Source of the DNA: Limnoperna fortunei
Lineage: Eukaryota > Mollusca > Bivalvia > Mytilida > Modiolidae
Direction: 5' to 3'
DNA length: 64,000 bases
Assembly (NCBI GenBank): GCA_944474755.1
Contig: OX104123.1
Location: 18,108,275 to 18,172,274 of the forward strand
Under the pieces are notes generated by a model that made no database searches, was not told where the DNA came from, and saw only the letters and a program-made list of their open reading frames with translations. This document shows positions 46,490 through 59,007 of the stretch, one piece after another. Every line of letters starts with the position of its first letter. Positions within the stretch are counted from its first letter, which is position 1. Made by a program: the position numbers and the translations under genes.

Positions 46490-46885
46490 CTAAGATTGAT
46501 TGATATATTGAATGTTTCAATATTTCAGCTATATTCAGGACGAAAACAAGTTTACAAACAATCAAAATCAAAACGAGTAGGACAACAGGATCACAATTTT
46601 GACTGCCACCGGAAAAGTATGGTAAATGGGTAGGGGTAGAAAATTTGCGTAGCTGTTACAATAAGCCTACCCTTTTTCGATATCTACAAAAGGGGACTTT
46701 ATTGTGCAAAGAACCTAGCATTCTCCAAACACGTTAGCCACAACGGTCCGCGGTCAAGCTTTCCGCATTATTACCTGACAAACGAGAGGTCAGTCACTAT
46801 CCGCCAACAGGGGAAGCGCTCGGCAGTTGTGTGGGTCGAGGACTTAGACCATCCCTGGTTTGGTGCTAGGTCAGTCTAAGAGGTA
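46490..46885 (-). mobile_element. SINE, minus strand, in intron 7
   Basis: Reverse complement of the SINE family: the tail TTCAGCTATATTCAGGACG lies at about 46525-46545 and the body around CACAACGGTCCGCGGTCA at 46740. Moderately diverged. I found no target duplication with confidence. Confidence 0.7.
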
Positions 46886-47398
46886 CATCTAATAAAATAC
46901 TATGGTTTGCTATTTGTAAATATGTTAATATTGATTGTGGAATAATAATTGTTAGTGAGCACACAGGCTTGTTTGATAGCTGAGAGTTTAGCTATATAAA
47001 TATTTCTGATATCACATAAGGTAATAAAATATAGTATTATAAAACAGACTTAAAATAAATACTAAATTGACAAGGTTATAATAACTACACATCATGTATT
47101 TTTTTTATACAGTGAACATCGCATGTATGAATTAATATAAAGAATAGGATATTGTTGCTTGCAATTCATTTCGGAAAACAGGCTTGCTTTTGGACTACAT
47201 TTTCTTGGCAATTTGATCAGACGTGAAGACCTATATAATAATGTAATCAAATTAATTATATCCCGTACATCTAAAGCGTATTTATCCTATAAAACGTTCG
47301 GTATTGTTAGTCAATTTATAATGTAAAGAATTAGAATTCCACATAAAAGCTTTGAATTTCACTTAAATGCCTAATTAAATTTTATTTAATTTTTTTAG

Positions 47399-47461
47399 AG
47401 TTTGAAAGTGTGGCTCATCTTGTGGCTATCGAAAGGTCGTGTACAAGGTATCTCGAACAAG
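47399..47461 (+). CDS. Exon 8 (63 bp)
   Basis: Acceptor TAATTTTTTTAG, donor ACAAG|GTAAAT. Phase 1 on both sides. It reads EFESVAHLVAIERSCTRYLE and Q without a stop. A strong polypyrimidine acceptor and correct phase support it. Confidence 0.6.
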
Positions 47462-47795
47462 GTAAATAGACACAATGTATAAAAAACTTCATGTTTGGTT
47501 CCTTATGCATAACATAATCTTTACAATGTTAAATAATTAAACCTAACAGCGTGTAACAAACAAGAATTTATTCATCAATACATTTTTTAATTAGGTTTGT
47601 TTCCCACAATATGTTATACAATATATCACATATAGTAACATTTCAATGATTTCCATTTTTCTGGGTTCAAAATATGCATTAGATTTTCAAACTATATACT
47701 TTTGTAAGAGTCATAAAACGCTAGCGCTAGCAGAATAGAAGAGCAAAAGTTTATACCATCATCAATTTTACGGTAAGTTCAATTTCTTTATTTAG

Positions 47796-47837
47796 CTGTG
47801 GAGGAAGATTTAAAAGACAAAAAATATTATTCCAAAG
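47796..47837 (+). CDS. Exon 9 (42 bp)
   Basis: Acceptor TTTATTTAG, donor AAAG|GTTTGT. Phase 1 on both sides. It reads AVEEDLKDKKYYSK. Same length and phase as exon 5, with a similar ending. Confidence 0.55.
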
Positions 47838-48021
47838 GTTTGTAAATTTAATGCCTATGAAATAAATAATTACCGGAAGGTTTCAAAACTTAATCTGATA
47901 CAGATATTATTTCGGACAATACTGAATATTGGTTTTGGTCTTGTTAGTTGTGGGAATGTTTGCTTCGAAAAAAATGACTACTGATTGAAATTAAATTATC
48001 GTTATCGTTTTGTTTTTCAAG

Positions 48022-48086
48022 TACAGGGAACACATACAAATACGCCAGTCGTTCTGGAACAAAAATACAAAATACAGCATATTTAG
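48022..48086 (+). CDS. Exon 10, proposed last coding exon
   Basis: Acceptor TTTGTTTTTCAAG at 48021. In phase it reads VQGTHTNTPVVLEQKYKIQH and I, then TAG at 48084-48086. AATAAA at 48414-48419 would be a possible polyadenylation signal. The exon is short and has no domain, so it is the weakest part of the model. Confidence 0.4.
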
Positions 48087-49644
48087 TATCCACCTAAGGT
48101 ACTTGCACAAAGTTTAACTGAATGACAACTTACTGCTGACAAACACATCCGTCCAAAATCATGTATGCGTTATTACCTTGTTCAACGTCAGCGATAAGTG
48201 CGATTAGTCTAGCCAGTCTAATCTAGTATCCGTAATTTAATTATGCATTTATCGGTCAGTTTATTGACGGATACGCATGATTTAATAATTTAACGAACGA
48301 ATTTTCTGTCATTAGTATATTTTATATGCTTTTATATAAAGCCCGCAAATATTCATGAGAATAGTTCATACAAAAATATCTCTTTCTGATAAAGTATTTT
48401 CTTCATAATATATAATAAAGACACCTTACATATTGATAAAGGCAATCAACTTAAAATTCTGATGTGAAAGTAACTTGTTTAGTTCTTTAAAAAAATATAT
48501 ATGATAAAATTAATGCTATCAAAGTTTGAATAATGATTAACATTTCAGCAATTTTTTTAGTAATTTCATTGCATCTAGTTTTTATTGGGGTGGGGGGAGC
48601 CGGAGTACCCAGAGAGAACCCCGACCTTCGGTAGGAAAACTTTCAATCCTAGTCAATTAGGATTGAAGTCGAGTACACCATCAGTGTTGACAGACCACGT
48701 TATCAATAGTAGTCGAACTATCTTAACTACTCGTCCACCGAGGCCCCTACTAATCGACACTGTTATCGTAACACATAGAAAATGTTTCGAGCAAGTATAA
48801 CGACTATTGCATCTATACATGGCCATTTTCTTTAAATAGCTAAACATTTGTTGAAACTGGCTTAAAATATTAATGAGACAACTTCTCTATCAAACAACCA
48901 ATATGTAACATATATAACGCTACTATATATACTTGTCAGCAATGTTATCTCAGAAAATAATAATATTTTAAAATGTTATAAATAAATAGAACAATCAAAA
49001 CAAGGTAAATGCAAGGATCAATACTAAATACACACACAATATTTTAGCTCTATTGAGACGAAAACCAGAAAAAACTATACATATAAGACATTGGATTAAC
49101 AGTAGGCAGGTGATTTGGTATTATGACTGACACTTTGTGTGTTTAATGGGTAATCTTAAAGTTTTTGTATAAAATGACACCTTTTGATTGTCTTGGCACA
49201 TGTTTAAGTATCTTCATCTACTGCCGAAATCATGAGTTTACATTCCGTTAAAATTTTTAATATTTATATCATTCATAACTGTACGCTAATTTCAGAATTA
49301 TTTTTACGTAAAACTAGTCGGAATTAGCGTTCATGCGGTGGAAATCTTTACAGCTCTATACTTTTAACACTTGCGAGTGAAAATTTCGAATTATGTATTT
49401 AACAATCAATCTGTCAAATTCACTGACAGATCGATTGGAGCGATTTGTCAACATCAGCCCTTCAGATCAGTCTCAAGTACTATACCGTGGTTAGACAGTG
49501 GAATGTTCTGCCAAATAAATTCTTAAACAACAAGCTCGTTCTTATTGATTCATATGAGACCAAATGACAGGCTAAATTACCATATGTTGATATTTGCTCT
49601 TTATTCTCTCGCAAGCAAAATGTTTAAACACATACAACGGATTA
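48087..49644. other. Gene-free stretch after the HEPN gene
   Basis: Holds a copy of a dispersed repeat at about 48575-48755 (GGAGTACCCAGAGAGAACC, then ACCTTCGGTAGGAAAACTTT, then AATCCTAGTCAATTAGGATT, then CCACCGAGGCCCC). This is a family seen again inside 26570-27320. AATCCTAGTCAATTAGGATT forms a small hairpin. Nothing else recognised. ORFs here are antisense or chance readings. Confidence 0.6.
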
Positions 49645-49674
49645 TGGAACGCCGTAACTGCCTTATGTGTACTT

Positions 49675-51072
49675 GCTTTTATACATGCACATACTTTTTC
49701 TCTATAGGCATATACTTATCTATAAATGCACATACTTTTTCTCTATATGCACATACTTTTTCTCTATAGGCATATACTTATCTATATATGCACATACTTT
49801 TTCTCTATAGGCATATACTTATCTATATATGCACATACTTTTTCTCTATAGGCATATACTTATCTATATATGCAAATACTTTTTCTCTATAAACATAAAC
49901 TTATGTATATATGCACATACTTTTTCTCTATAGGCATATACTTATCTATATATGCACATACTTTGTCTATATACTTTTTCTATATATGCACATGGTTTTT
50001 CTGTATATTCACATACTTTGTCTATATACTTTGTCTCTATATGCACATACTTTTTCTCTATATGCACATAGTTTGTCTCTATAGGGATATACTTATCTAT
50101 ATATGCACATACTTTTTCTCTATATGCACATACTTTTTCTCTATAGTCATATTCTTATCTATATATGCACATACTTTTTCTCTATAGTCATATTCTTATC
50201 TATATATGCACATACTTTTTCTCTATAGTCATATTCTTATCTATATATGCACATACTTTTTCTCTATAGTCATATTCTTGTCTATATATGCACATACTTT
50301 TTCTCTATAGTCATATTCTTATCTATATATGCACATACTTTTTCTCTATAGTCATATTCTTATCTATATATGCACATACTTTTTCTCTATAGTCATATTC
50401 TTATCTATATATGCACATACTTTTTCTTTATAGGCATATACTTATCTATATATGCACATACTTTTTCTCTATATGCACATATTTTTTCTCTATAGTCATA
50501 TTCTTATCTATATATGCACATACTTGTTCTCTATTGTCATATTCTTATCTATATATGCACATACTTTTTCTATATATGCACATACTTTTTCTCTATAGTC
50601 ATATTCTTATCTATATATGCACATACTTTTTCTCTATATGCACATACTTTTTCTCTATATGCACATACTTTTTCTCTATATGCACATACTTTTTCTCTAT
50701 AGTCATATTCTTATCTATATATGCACATACTTTTTCTCTATAGTCATATTCTTGTCTATATATGCACATACTTTTTCTCTATAGTCATATTCTTATCTAT
50801 ATATGCACAAACTTTTTCTCTATAGTCATATTCTTATCTATATATGCACATACTTTTTCTCTATTTGCACATACTTTTTCTCTATAGTCATATTCTTATC
50901 TATATATGCACATACTTTTTCTCTATATGCACATACTTTTTCTCTATAGTCATATTCTTATCTATATATGCACATACTTTTTCTCTATATGCACATACTT
51001 TTTCTCTATAGTCATATTCTTATCTATATATGCACATACTTTTTCTCTATAGTCATATTCTTATCTATATAT
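49675..51072. repeat. Left-arm minisatellite, part 1
   Basis: Tandem units of two modules: TATGCACATACTTTTTCTCTA (21 bp) and GTCATATTCTTATCTATATA (20 bp) or the variant GGCATATACTTATCTATATA. The composite period is 41 bp, interrupted by runs of the 21-bp module alone. 21 bp is seven codons, so long ORFs rich in repeats of ICTYFFS/AHTFSLY open on the plus strand. They are artefacts of the repeat. Confidence 0.95.
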
Positions 51073-51466
51073 GCACATACATAAGAAACCATACGAAGGA
51101 TAGCGACCAAGTTCGCTATATATCATATAGCTTGGTGTTGGTGTTTTAACCTGCAAAATCTGCAATTGAATCATTTCAATGCTATAAATATTTTTGAAAC
51201 CCCAAACCACTGCCCCAAATAACAGGATGGGTTCCACTAAACAATCAAATAATTTTAATTGCAGATCTACTGGAATAGGTTGTTTTTTTTTATTCTTTTA
51301 TATACAGCACATAATGCCTAACTAGCTTGATCAATCAGTTTTGTCTTAGCTTTTAACAAATGAGCCGTTATAATTTATAAAAGTCCAAGATATAAAAAAA
51401 AAACTATTTAAAATTTCAATAATGTCATTGATTATTGTAAATGCTGGTAGATTTTGTATTTTTCTC
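51073..51466 (-). mobile_element. LINE fragment inside the left-arm minisatellite
   Basis: About 385 bp nearly identical to 55986-56366 in the core of the same element, in the same orientation, with a handful of substitutions seen. It starts TAAGAAACCATACGAAGG and ends GATTTTGTATTTTTCT. Both edges run straight into minisatellite. I see no target duplication. Confidence 0.85.
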
Positions 51467-54370
51467 TATATGCACATACTTTTTCTCTATAGTCATATTC
51501 TTATCTATATATGCACATACTTTTTCTCTATAGTCATATTCTTATCTATATATGCACATACTTTTTCTCTATATGCACATGCTTTTTCTCTATAGTCATA
51601 TTCTTATCTATATATGCACATACTTTTTCTCTATAGTCATATTCTTATCTATATATGCACATACTTTTTCTCTATAGTCATATTCTTATCTATATATGCA
51701 CATACTTTTTCTCTATAGTCATATTCTTATCTATATATGCACATACTTTTTCTCTATATGCACATACTTTTTCTCTATAGGCATATACTTTTTCTCTATA
51801 GTCATATTCTTATCTATATTTGCACATACTTTTTCTCTATAGTCATATTCTTATCTATATATGCACATACTTTTTCTCTATAGTCATATTCTTATCTATA
51901 TATGCACATACTTTGTCTCTATATGCACATACTTTTTCTCTATAGTCATATTCTTATCTATATATGCACATACTTTTTCTCTATAGTCATATTCTTATCT
52001 ATATATGCACATACTTTGTCTCTATATGCACATACTTTTTCTCTATAGTCATATTCTTATCTATATTTGCACATACTTTTTCTCTATAGTCATATTCTTA
52101 TCTATATATGCACATACTTTTTCTCTATAGTCATATTCTTATCTATATATGCACATACTTTTTCTCTATATGCACATACTTTTTCTCTATAGTCATATTC
52201 TTATCTATATATGCACATACTTTTACTCTATATGCACATACTTTTTCTCTATAGTCATATTCTTATCTATATATGCACATACTTTTTCTCTATAGTCATA
52301 TTCTTATCTATATATGCACATACTTTTTCTCTATAGTCATATTCTTATCTATATATGCACATACTTTTTCTCTATAGGCATATACTTATCTATATATGCA
52401 CATACTTTTTCTCTATATGCACATACTTTTTCTCTATAGCGATATACTTATCTATATATGCAAATACTTTTTCTCTATAAGCATAAACTTATGTATATAT
52501 GCACATACTTTTTCTCTATAGGCATATACTTATCTATATATGCACATACTTTGTCTATATACTTTTTCTATATATGCACATGGTTTTTCTGTATATGTAC
52601 ATACTTTGTCTATATACTTTGTCTCTATATGCACATACTTTTTCTCTATATGCACATACTTTTTCTCTATATGCACATACTTTTTCTCTATATGCACATA
52701 CTTTTTCTCTATATGCACATACTTGTTCTCTATAGTCATATTCTTATCTATATATGCACATAATTTTTCTCTATAGTCATATTCTTATCTATATATGCAC
52801 ATACTTTTTCTCTATAGTCATATTCTTATCTATATATGCACATACTTTTTCTCTATAGTCATATTCTTATCTATATATGCACATACTTTTTCTCTATAGG
52901 CATATACTTATCTATATATGCACATACTTTTTCTCTATATGCACATACTTTTTCTCTATAGCGATATACTTATCTATATATGCAAATACTTTTTCTCTAT
53001 AAGCATAAACTTATGTATATATGCACATACTTTTTCTCTATAGGCATATACTTATCTATATATGCACATACTTTTTCTATATATGCACATGGTTTTTCTG
53101 TATATGTACATACTTTGTCTATATACTTTGTCTCTATATGCACATACTTTTTCTCTATATGCACATACTTTTTCTCTATATGCACATACTTTTTCTCTAT
53201 ATGCACATACTTGTTCTCTATAGTCATATTCTTATCTATATATGCACATAATTTTTCTCTATAGTCATATTCTTATCTATATATGCACATACTTTTTCTC
53301 TATAGTCATATTCTTATCTATATATGCACATACTTTTTCTCTATATGCACATACTTTTTCTCTATAGTCATATTCTTATCTATATATGCACATACTTTTT
53401 CTCTATATGCACATACTTTTTTCTATAGTCATATTCTTATCTATATATGCACATACTTTTTCTCTATATGCACATACTTTTTCTCTATATGCACATACTT
53501 TGTCTCTATATGCACATACTTTTTCTCTATATGCACATACTTTGTCTCTATATGCACATACTTTTTCTCTATAGTCATATTCTTATCTATATATGCACAT
53601 ACTTTTACTCTATATGCACATACTTTTTCTCTATAGTCATATTCTTATCTATATATGCACATACTTTTTCTCTATATGCACATACTTTTTCTCTATATGC
53701 ACATACTTGTTCTCTATAGTCATATTCTTATCTATATATGCACATAATTTTTCTCTATAGTCATATTCTTATCTATATATGCACATACTTTTTCTCTATA
53801 GTCATATTCTTATCTATATATGCACATACTTTTTCTCTATATGCACATACTTTTTCTCTATATGCACATAATTTTTCTCTATAGTCATATTCTTATCTAT
53901 ATATGCACATAATTTTTCTCTATAGTCATATTCTTATCTATATATGCACATACTTTTTCTCTATAGTCATATTCTTATCTATATATGCACATACTTTTTC
54001 TCTATAGGCACATACTTTTTCTCTATAGTCATATTCTTATCTATATATGCACATACTTTTTCTCTATATGCACATACTTTGTCTATATACTTTTTCTATA
54101 TATGCACATGGTTTTTCTATATATGTACATACGTTGTCTATATACTTTGTCTCTATATGCACATAGTTTTTCTACATATTCACATACTTTGTCTATATAC
54201 TTTTTCTATATATGCACATACTTTTTCTATATATGCACATACTTTTCTATATATGCACATACTGTTTCTTTATATGCACATACTTTTTCTCTATATGTAC
54301 ATATTTTTCTATATATGCACATACATTGTCTATATACTTTTTTCTATATATGCACATACTTTTTCATATA
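51467..54370. repeat. Left-arm minisatellite, part 2
   Basis: Continuation of the 41/21-bp array. Two blocks of about 520 bp (near 52380-52900 and 52905-53290) repeat a longer pattern with CATGGTTTTTCTGTATATG, showing higher-order duplication. Towards 54370 the units become more degenerate. Confidence 0.95.
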
Positions 54371-54371
54371 A

Positions 54372-55060
54372 TTACATCCACAGTTTAAAGACAACTCGGA
54401 CCGTATAAGAAGACAGCTCTGGCGTATCAAAAGACAACTCGGACCGTCTTTGATTTGTTCATTTTCATTTTGTCAATTATAAATAAAATATTAAAATCAA
54501 TCATACATTTTATTACTTATGTTAATCTTTGGATCGTGGACATATATACTATATAATGCCCCGGCCTCCATAAAAAATAGAGCAGTTCGTAACAATGATT
54601 AATTATAATCAAAAGCGTAAGTAAAAATAATTAAAGCAAGGATTCCACGCCAAGTAGGTGAACTGAGATATAATTAAATGTGATAACATTTAATGGAAAC
54701 GTCATTTTCCATTCTCATACACCTGTTGTGGAAAGACGCAAAGGTCGCATGTGAAACTAGTAATGAAGGAAAACTTTGTAGATTCCAAAGGAAGAAGACG
54801 AGAGATTTAATATATGACTATACAAATTTTTTCACTCGATCATTTGATTGGCTTAACATTCCTTCAAACGTAATTATTTAGCATGAAAACAACCTGAAAT
54901 AGGCTTAAAAAGAACAAGATCATGGGCTAAGCGCGTTTTAAAGTTATGTCCCCCAGGAGTATACTAAACATAGATTGCAGAAACCTGGCAGTGTCCTGAT
55001 TTTACCCCGTAGTGATTAGAAATTCCTGATGATTTTTTACTTGTTATAAGACAAACCAAG
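54372..55060 (+). repeat. Left arm, unique segment
   Basis: Non-tandem segment that reappears inverted at 57990-58450, for example AAGACAACTCGGACCGT at 54388 and ACGGTCCGAGTTGTCTT at 58421. It has a few hundred extra bases relative to the right arm. The 62-codon ORF at 54693 has no recognised content. Confidence 0.75.
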
Positions 55061-55199
55061 ATTCTATTTGTACTTTTATTATGTATATAACAGTTTAGAA
55101 AGAATAATCGTACCGTCGCCTTTTGGCGTTAATCCGACAAATCACAAAAACTAACATCGGACTATAACATGTATAACGGAATAAAATTTTTACTAATAG

Positions 55200-55320
55200 C
55201 AGTATTATATAAGACAGTATTTAAGCGGTTACGGGTAGAATATATAAGAAAGTTTTAAGGTTACGGGTAGAATATATAAGAAAGTTTTAAGGTTACGGGT
55301 AGAATCTTAGAACTTTATTG
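55200..55320 (+). repeat. Left arm, inner minisatellite
   Basis: Three copies of a 36-bp unit, TTACGGGTAGAATATATAAG then AAAGTTTTAAGG. This is the inverse of the units at 57480-57960. Confidence 0.8.
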
Positions 55321-55479
55321 ACAACACTCAGACACTAGACCGTGTAACATGAGGTACAATTTATGCAATATAGAATATGACGAACTAAACAGACACAATA
55401 TTGGTTCATACCAAATGATAAATCAGTCTTACAAATCTTGCAACATGTATTAACACTTGTGTGTTACATATACAAAACT

Positions 55480-57120
55480 AATTCTCCACCTTGTAAGAGA
55501 TAGGTGTAGTCAACTAATAATTTGGAATATAATTATATCTTATCTCTATAATTTTGTTATTTTGGCATTTAAACCATTCATCGCCAATTTCAAGGTCAAA
55601 AAGATTACATAATCTATAAGTTTGTATTCCATCTTCTTAAAATTGTAATATAATCACTCTCAGACTTTAATAATCTTACCAAATATTATTCAAATTTTAA
55701 TTCCTTTTTTTCACGAATTTATAAAAACCTCTTGCAGAGGAATCTATATCTGGAAACCATTTTTGAATAAATTGATCACGTAATCTTTGCTCAACATTAT
55801 TTTTTACAGAAGTCGTACATAAAGGAAGCTGTGATTCAAAAAATATAAATAAAGCCAGTTTCATTAAATATATTTTCTACAAAATTTATCCAGTTGGAAT
55901 AGATATTCCTATTTGTATGTAGTTTGTATATAAGGTAATACAATTCCGAACTTAGTTTGTTTTCACCAGAAACTAGTCTATTCCAGTAAGAAACCATACG
56001 AAGGATAGCGACCAAGTTCGCTATATATCATATAGCTTGGTGTTGGTGTTTTAACCTGCAAAATCTGCAATTGAATCATTTCAATGCTATAAATATTTTT
56101 GAAACCCCAAACCACTGCCCCATATAATAGGATGGGTTCCACTAAACAATCAAATAATTTTAATTGCAGATCTACTGGAATAGGTTGTTTTTTTTATTCT
56201 TTTATATACAGCACATAATGCCTAACTAGCTTGATCAATCAGTTTCGTCTTAGCTTTTAACAAATGAGCAGTTATAATTTATAAAAGTCCAAGATATAAA
56301 AAAAAAACTATTTAAAATTTCAATAATGTCATTGATTATTGTAAATGCTGGTAGATTTTGTATTTTTCTTAATAAATATAAAAATGTTTGTATTTAAGCA
56401 ATTTATAGATAGTTTCCATTCATCACAGTTATTACAAAATATGTTTAAATTTTTCTGTAAATCTTTTGCAGTTTCAGCTAATATGATTTTATCATCAGCA
56501 TACATTAAAATAAATAACTCAACAAATACTGTAATTTCGTTCATACATTTCTCTTTTAATTTACATTGGGGTATTCCGTCAAGAGACTTAAGGTATTCTT
56601 CGAGCTCATTAAGAAATAGAGGAAATAACATCGGTGCAAATTTTCGCCCTGGCGAACGCCAGTTAAACATGGGGAAAGTCAAAATACTGTTTCTGACTTC
56701 TGACACAAGATTTGATATTACTATACATAATTTTTAATTATTTCAATACATTTTCCTTTCATTCCATACTTATGCAGCTCTTGCCATAATCCTTTTCTCA
56801 ACACAGTGTCAAAGGCTTTTCGAAAGTCGATTAAGGAACAAAATAGTTTTTTGCCAAAAGAAAATATAAAGAAATTAGTGCATTAAGTGAAAAAATATTG
56901 TCAATAGTGAAATAGCTTTTCCTGAAGCCGGATTGGCATTCAGACATTAGATTAATTTCTTCTAATGATATGACTAACCGGTTATTAATAATAGCTGTAA
57001 ATAGTTTCCCTAAGCAACTTACATGTAATAGCTCTTAAGTTATATTGATCTTTTGGATCTCCTTAATTTTTTGTATATAGGTTGTATGTTACCAATAGAG
57101 GTCTGTTGAAAGAAAGTGGG
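55480..57120 (-). mobile_element. LINE remnant with reverse transcriptase in the core
   Basis: On the minus strand, CSLIDFRKAFDTV near 56830-56790 is followed by an RT segment with SPGRKFAPMLFPLFLNELEE (56650-56590) and the catalytic MYADDKIILAE near 56510-56480. Downstream 3' parts extend to about 55500. Frame changes occur between the segments and the N-terminal part is missing, so it is inactive. It differs in sequence from the LINEs at 2-4 kb and 7.8-10.3 kb and belongs to a different family of the same general type. Confidence 0.8.
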
Positions 57121-57479
57121 TGTGCTAGTGCACTTGCCTCATGTGTGTCAAAGGGGTTCGTTAAACTCTTTATACCATATGAGTCATTGGGTTGATTTAG
57201 AAACTGTGACATGTCGTGGAATTGTGGTGTGGATGTGGCCATTATCACTGGTTGTTTTGCCGGGGCGTCAAGACCGTGTTCAAATTTTTGTTCCTTCCCC
57301 TTTTGTTTGGAATTCTTGCCAATTTACCGTTTAACATTAAGTCTTCTTTCCACTTATTCTAGTATTGTTCTACCCCTTTCTAACATAGAGACTCATATCT
57401 TAGCTCACAACTCCTTACCGTAAATTTGATGTCTGTTCAGTCCGCCATATTTAATCCCAATGAGGAACATATGTAAAAC

Positions 57480-57960
57480 AGTTGTTTAAAGGTTACGGGG
57501 TAGAAAAATGAACGTATATATGACAGTTATTTTTAAGATTCCATGGTAGAATTGGGAACATATATAACGACATATTTTCTATATATATGTTACTGATTCT
57601 GTGCCGTAAGCCTTAAAAATGCGTCTTATATATGTTCCTGATTCTACCCTGTAACCTTAAAAAATTTCTAATATACTTATCTGATTCTACCCTTTAACGG
57701 TTACCTTAAATTTTATATATGTTCCTGATTATACGCCGTAATCTTAAAACTGTCTTGTATATGTTCCTGATTCTACCCCATATCCCCTAAATAATGTCTT
57801 ACCGATTGTAACCCGTAACCTTAAACAACTGTCTTATATATGTTCCTGATTCTACCCCGTAACCCTAAATACTATTTTATATATGTTCATACATTTATTC
57901 AGGAATCTAAAAACTGTCTTATATATGTTCCTACTTCTACCCCGTAACTTTAAATCTGAA
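57480..57960 (-). repeat. Right arm, inner minisatellite
   Basis: About ten degenerate copies of a unit like TTATATATGTTCCTGATTCT then ACCCCGTAACCTTAAA. It mirrors 55200-55320. Confidence 0.8.
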
Positions 57961-58454
57961 ATCTTTCTTTTATTCATAGCCTCCCGTTTGGTTTGATTTA
58001 TAACAAGTAAAAATCATCAGGAAATTCTACTCGCCTACTGCCAGAATTCTGCAATCTATTCTTAGTATACTCCAAGGTGACATAACTTTCCAGCGCGCTT
58101 AGCCCGAGATCTTGTTCTTTCTAAGCCTAACCAGGTTGTCTTCATTATTTTTGAAGGAATGGTAAGCCAATCAATTGATCAAATTAAAGAACTTTTATAG
58201 TTAAATAATATTCTCTTGTCTTTTTCCTTAGGAATCTACAAAGTTTTCCTTCATTTACTAGTAGAGGCAGAGGCATTATATACTATATATGTACCCGATT
58301 GAGCAATTAACATAAGCAATAAAATGTATGATTAATATTTTATTTATAATTGACAAAATGAAAATGAACAAATCACAGACGGTCCGAGTTGTCTTCTGAT
58401 ACGGCCATAGATGTCTTCTTATACGGTCCGAGTTGTCTTCAAACTGCGGATGTA

Positions 58455-59005
58455 ATTATATGAAAAAGTATATGCATATATAGAAAAACTATAAAGAAAA
58501 AGTATGTGCATATATAGAAAAAGTATATAGACAAAGTATGTGCATATAGAGAAAAAGTATATTAAAAAAGTATGTGCATATATATAAAAACTATGTGCAT
58601 ATAGAGAAAAAGTATGTGCATATATAGAAAAAGTATGTAGACAAAGTATGTGCATATAGAGAAAAAGTATATAGACAAAGTATGTGCATATAAAAAAAAG
58701 TATATAGACAAAGAATGTACATAATAGAAAAACTATGTGCATATAGAGAAAAAGTACGTGCATATATAGAAAAAGTATCTGCATATTTAGAAAAAACTAT
58801 CTGCATATAGAGAAAAAGTATGTGCATATAGAGAAAAAGTATGTGCATGTAGAGAAAAAGTATATAGAAAAAGTATGTGCATATATAGAAAAAGTATGTG
58901 CATATAGGGAAAAAGTATGTGCATATATAGATAAGTATATGCCTATAGAGAAAACGGATGCGCATATATAAAAGCAAGTACACATAAGGCAGTTACGGCG
59001 TTCCA
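58455..59005 (-). repeat. Right-arm minisatellite
   Basis: Reverse complement of the left arm: GTATGTGCATATAGAGAAAAA units, mostly the 21-bp module, with the outermost GGCATATACTTATCTATATA module shared exactly with the left arm. Minus-strand ORFs here are repeat artefacts. Confidence 0.9.
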
Positions 59006-59007
59006 TA

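Larger units (their letters stand above)
49645..59005. mobile_element. Foldback-like composite element, 9.4 kb
   Basis: The ends are TGGAACGCCGTAACTGCCTT at 49645 and its reverse complement ending at 59005, matching perfectly for about 37 bp and then loosely through the arms. TA lies outside both ends (49643-49644, 59006-59007) and could be the target duplication. The arms are mirror images. Outer: 41/21-bp minisatellite (left 4.7 kb, right 0.55 kb). Middle: unique segment (left 54372-55060, right 57990-58450). Inner: a second minisatellite (left 55200-55320, right 57480-57960). The core holds a decayed LINE on the minus strand. Long inverted arms made of tandem repeats are the hallmark of Drosophila FB-type foldback elements. 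Relation to any superfamily here is unknown, and no transposase was found. Confidence 0.8.

Noticed and set aside
49675..54370. CRISPR-like regular repeats
   Set aside because: Units are contiguous modules without unique spacers, in a eukaryotic genome; this is a minisatellite.
49545..54408. Long plus-strand ORFs rich in AHTFSLY/ICTYFFS repeats
   Set aside because: The repeat unit is 21 bp, a multiple of three with no stop, so all frames stay open by construction. The composition is pure repeat and both strands behave alike.
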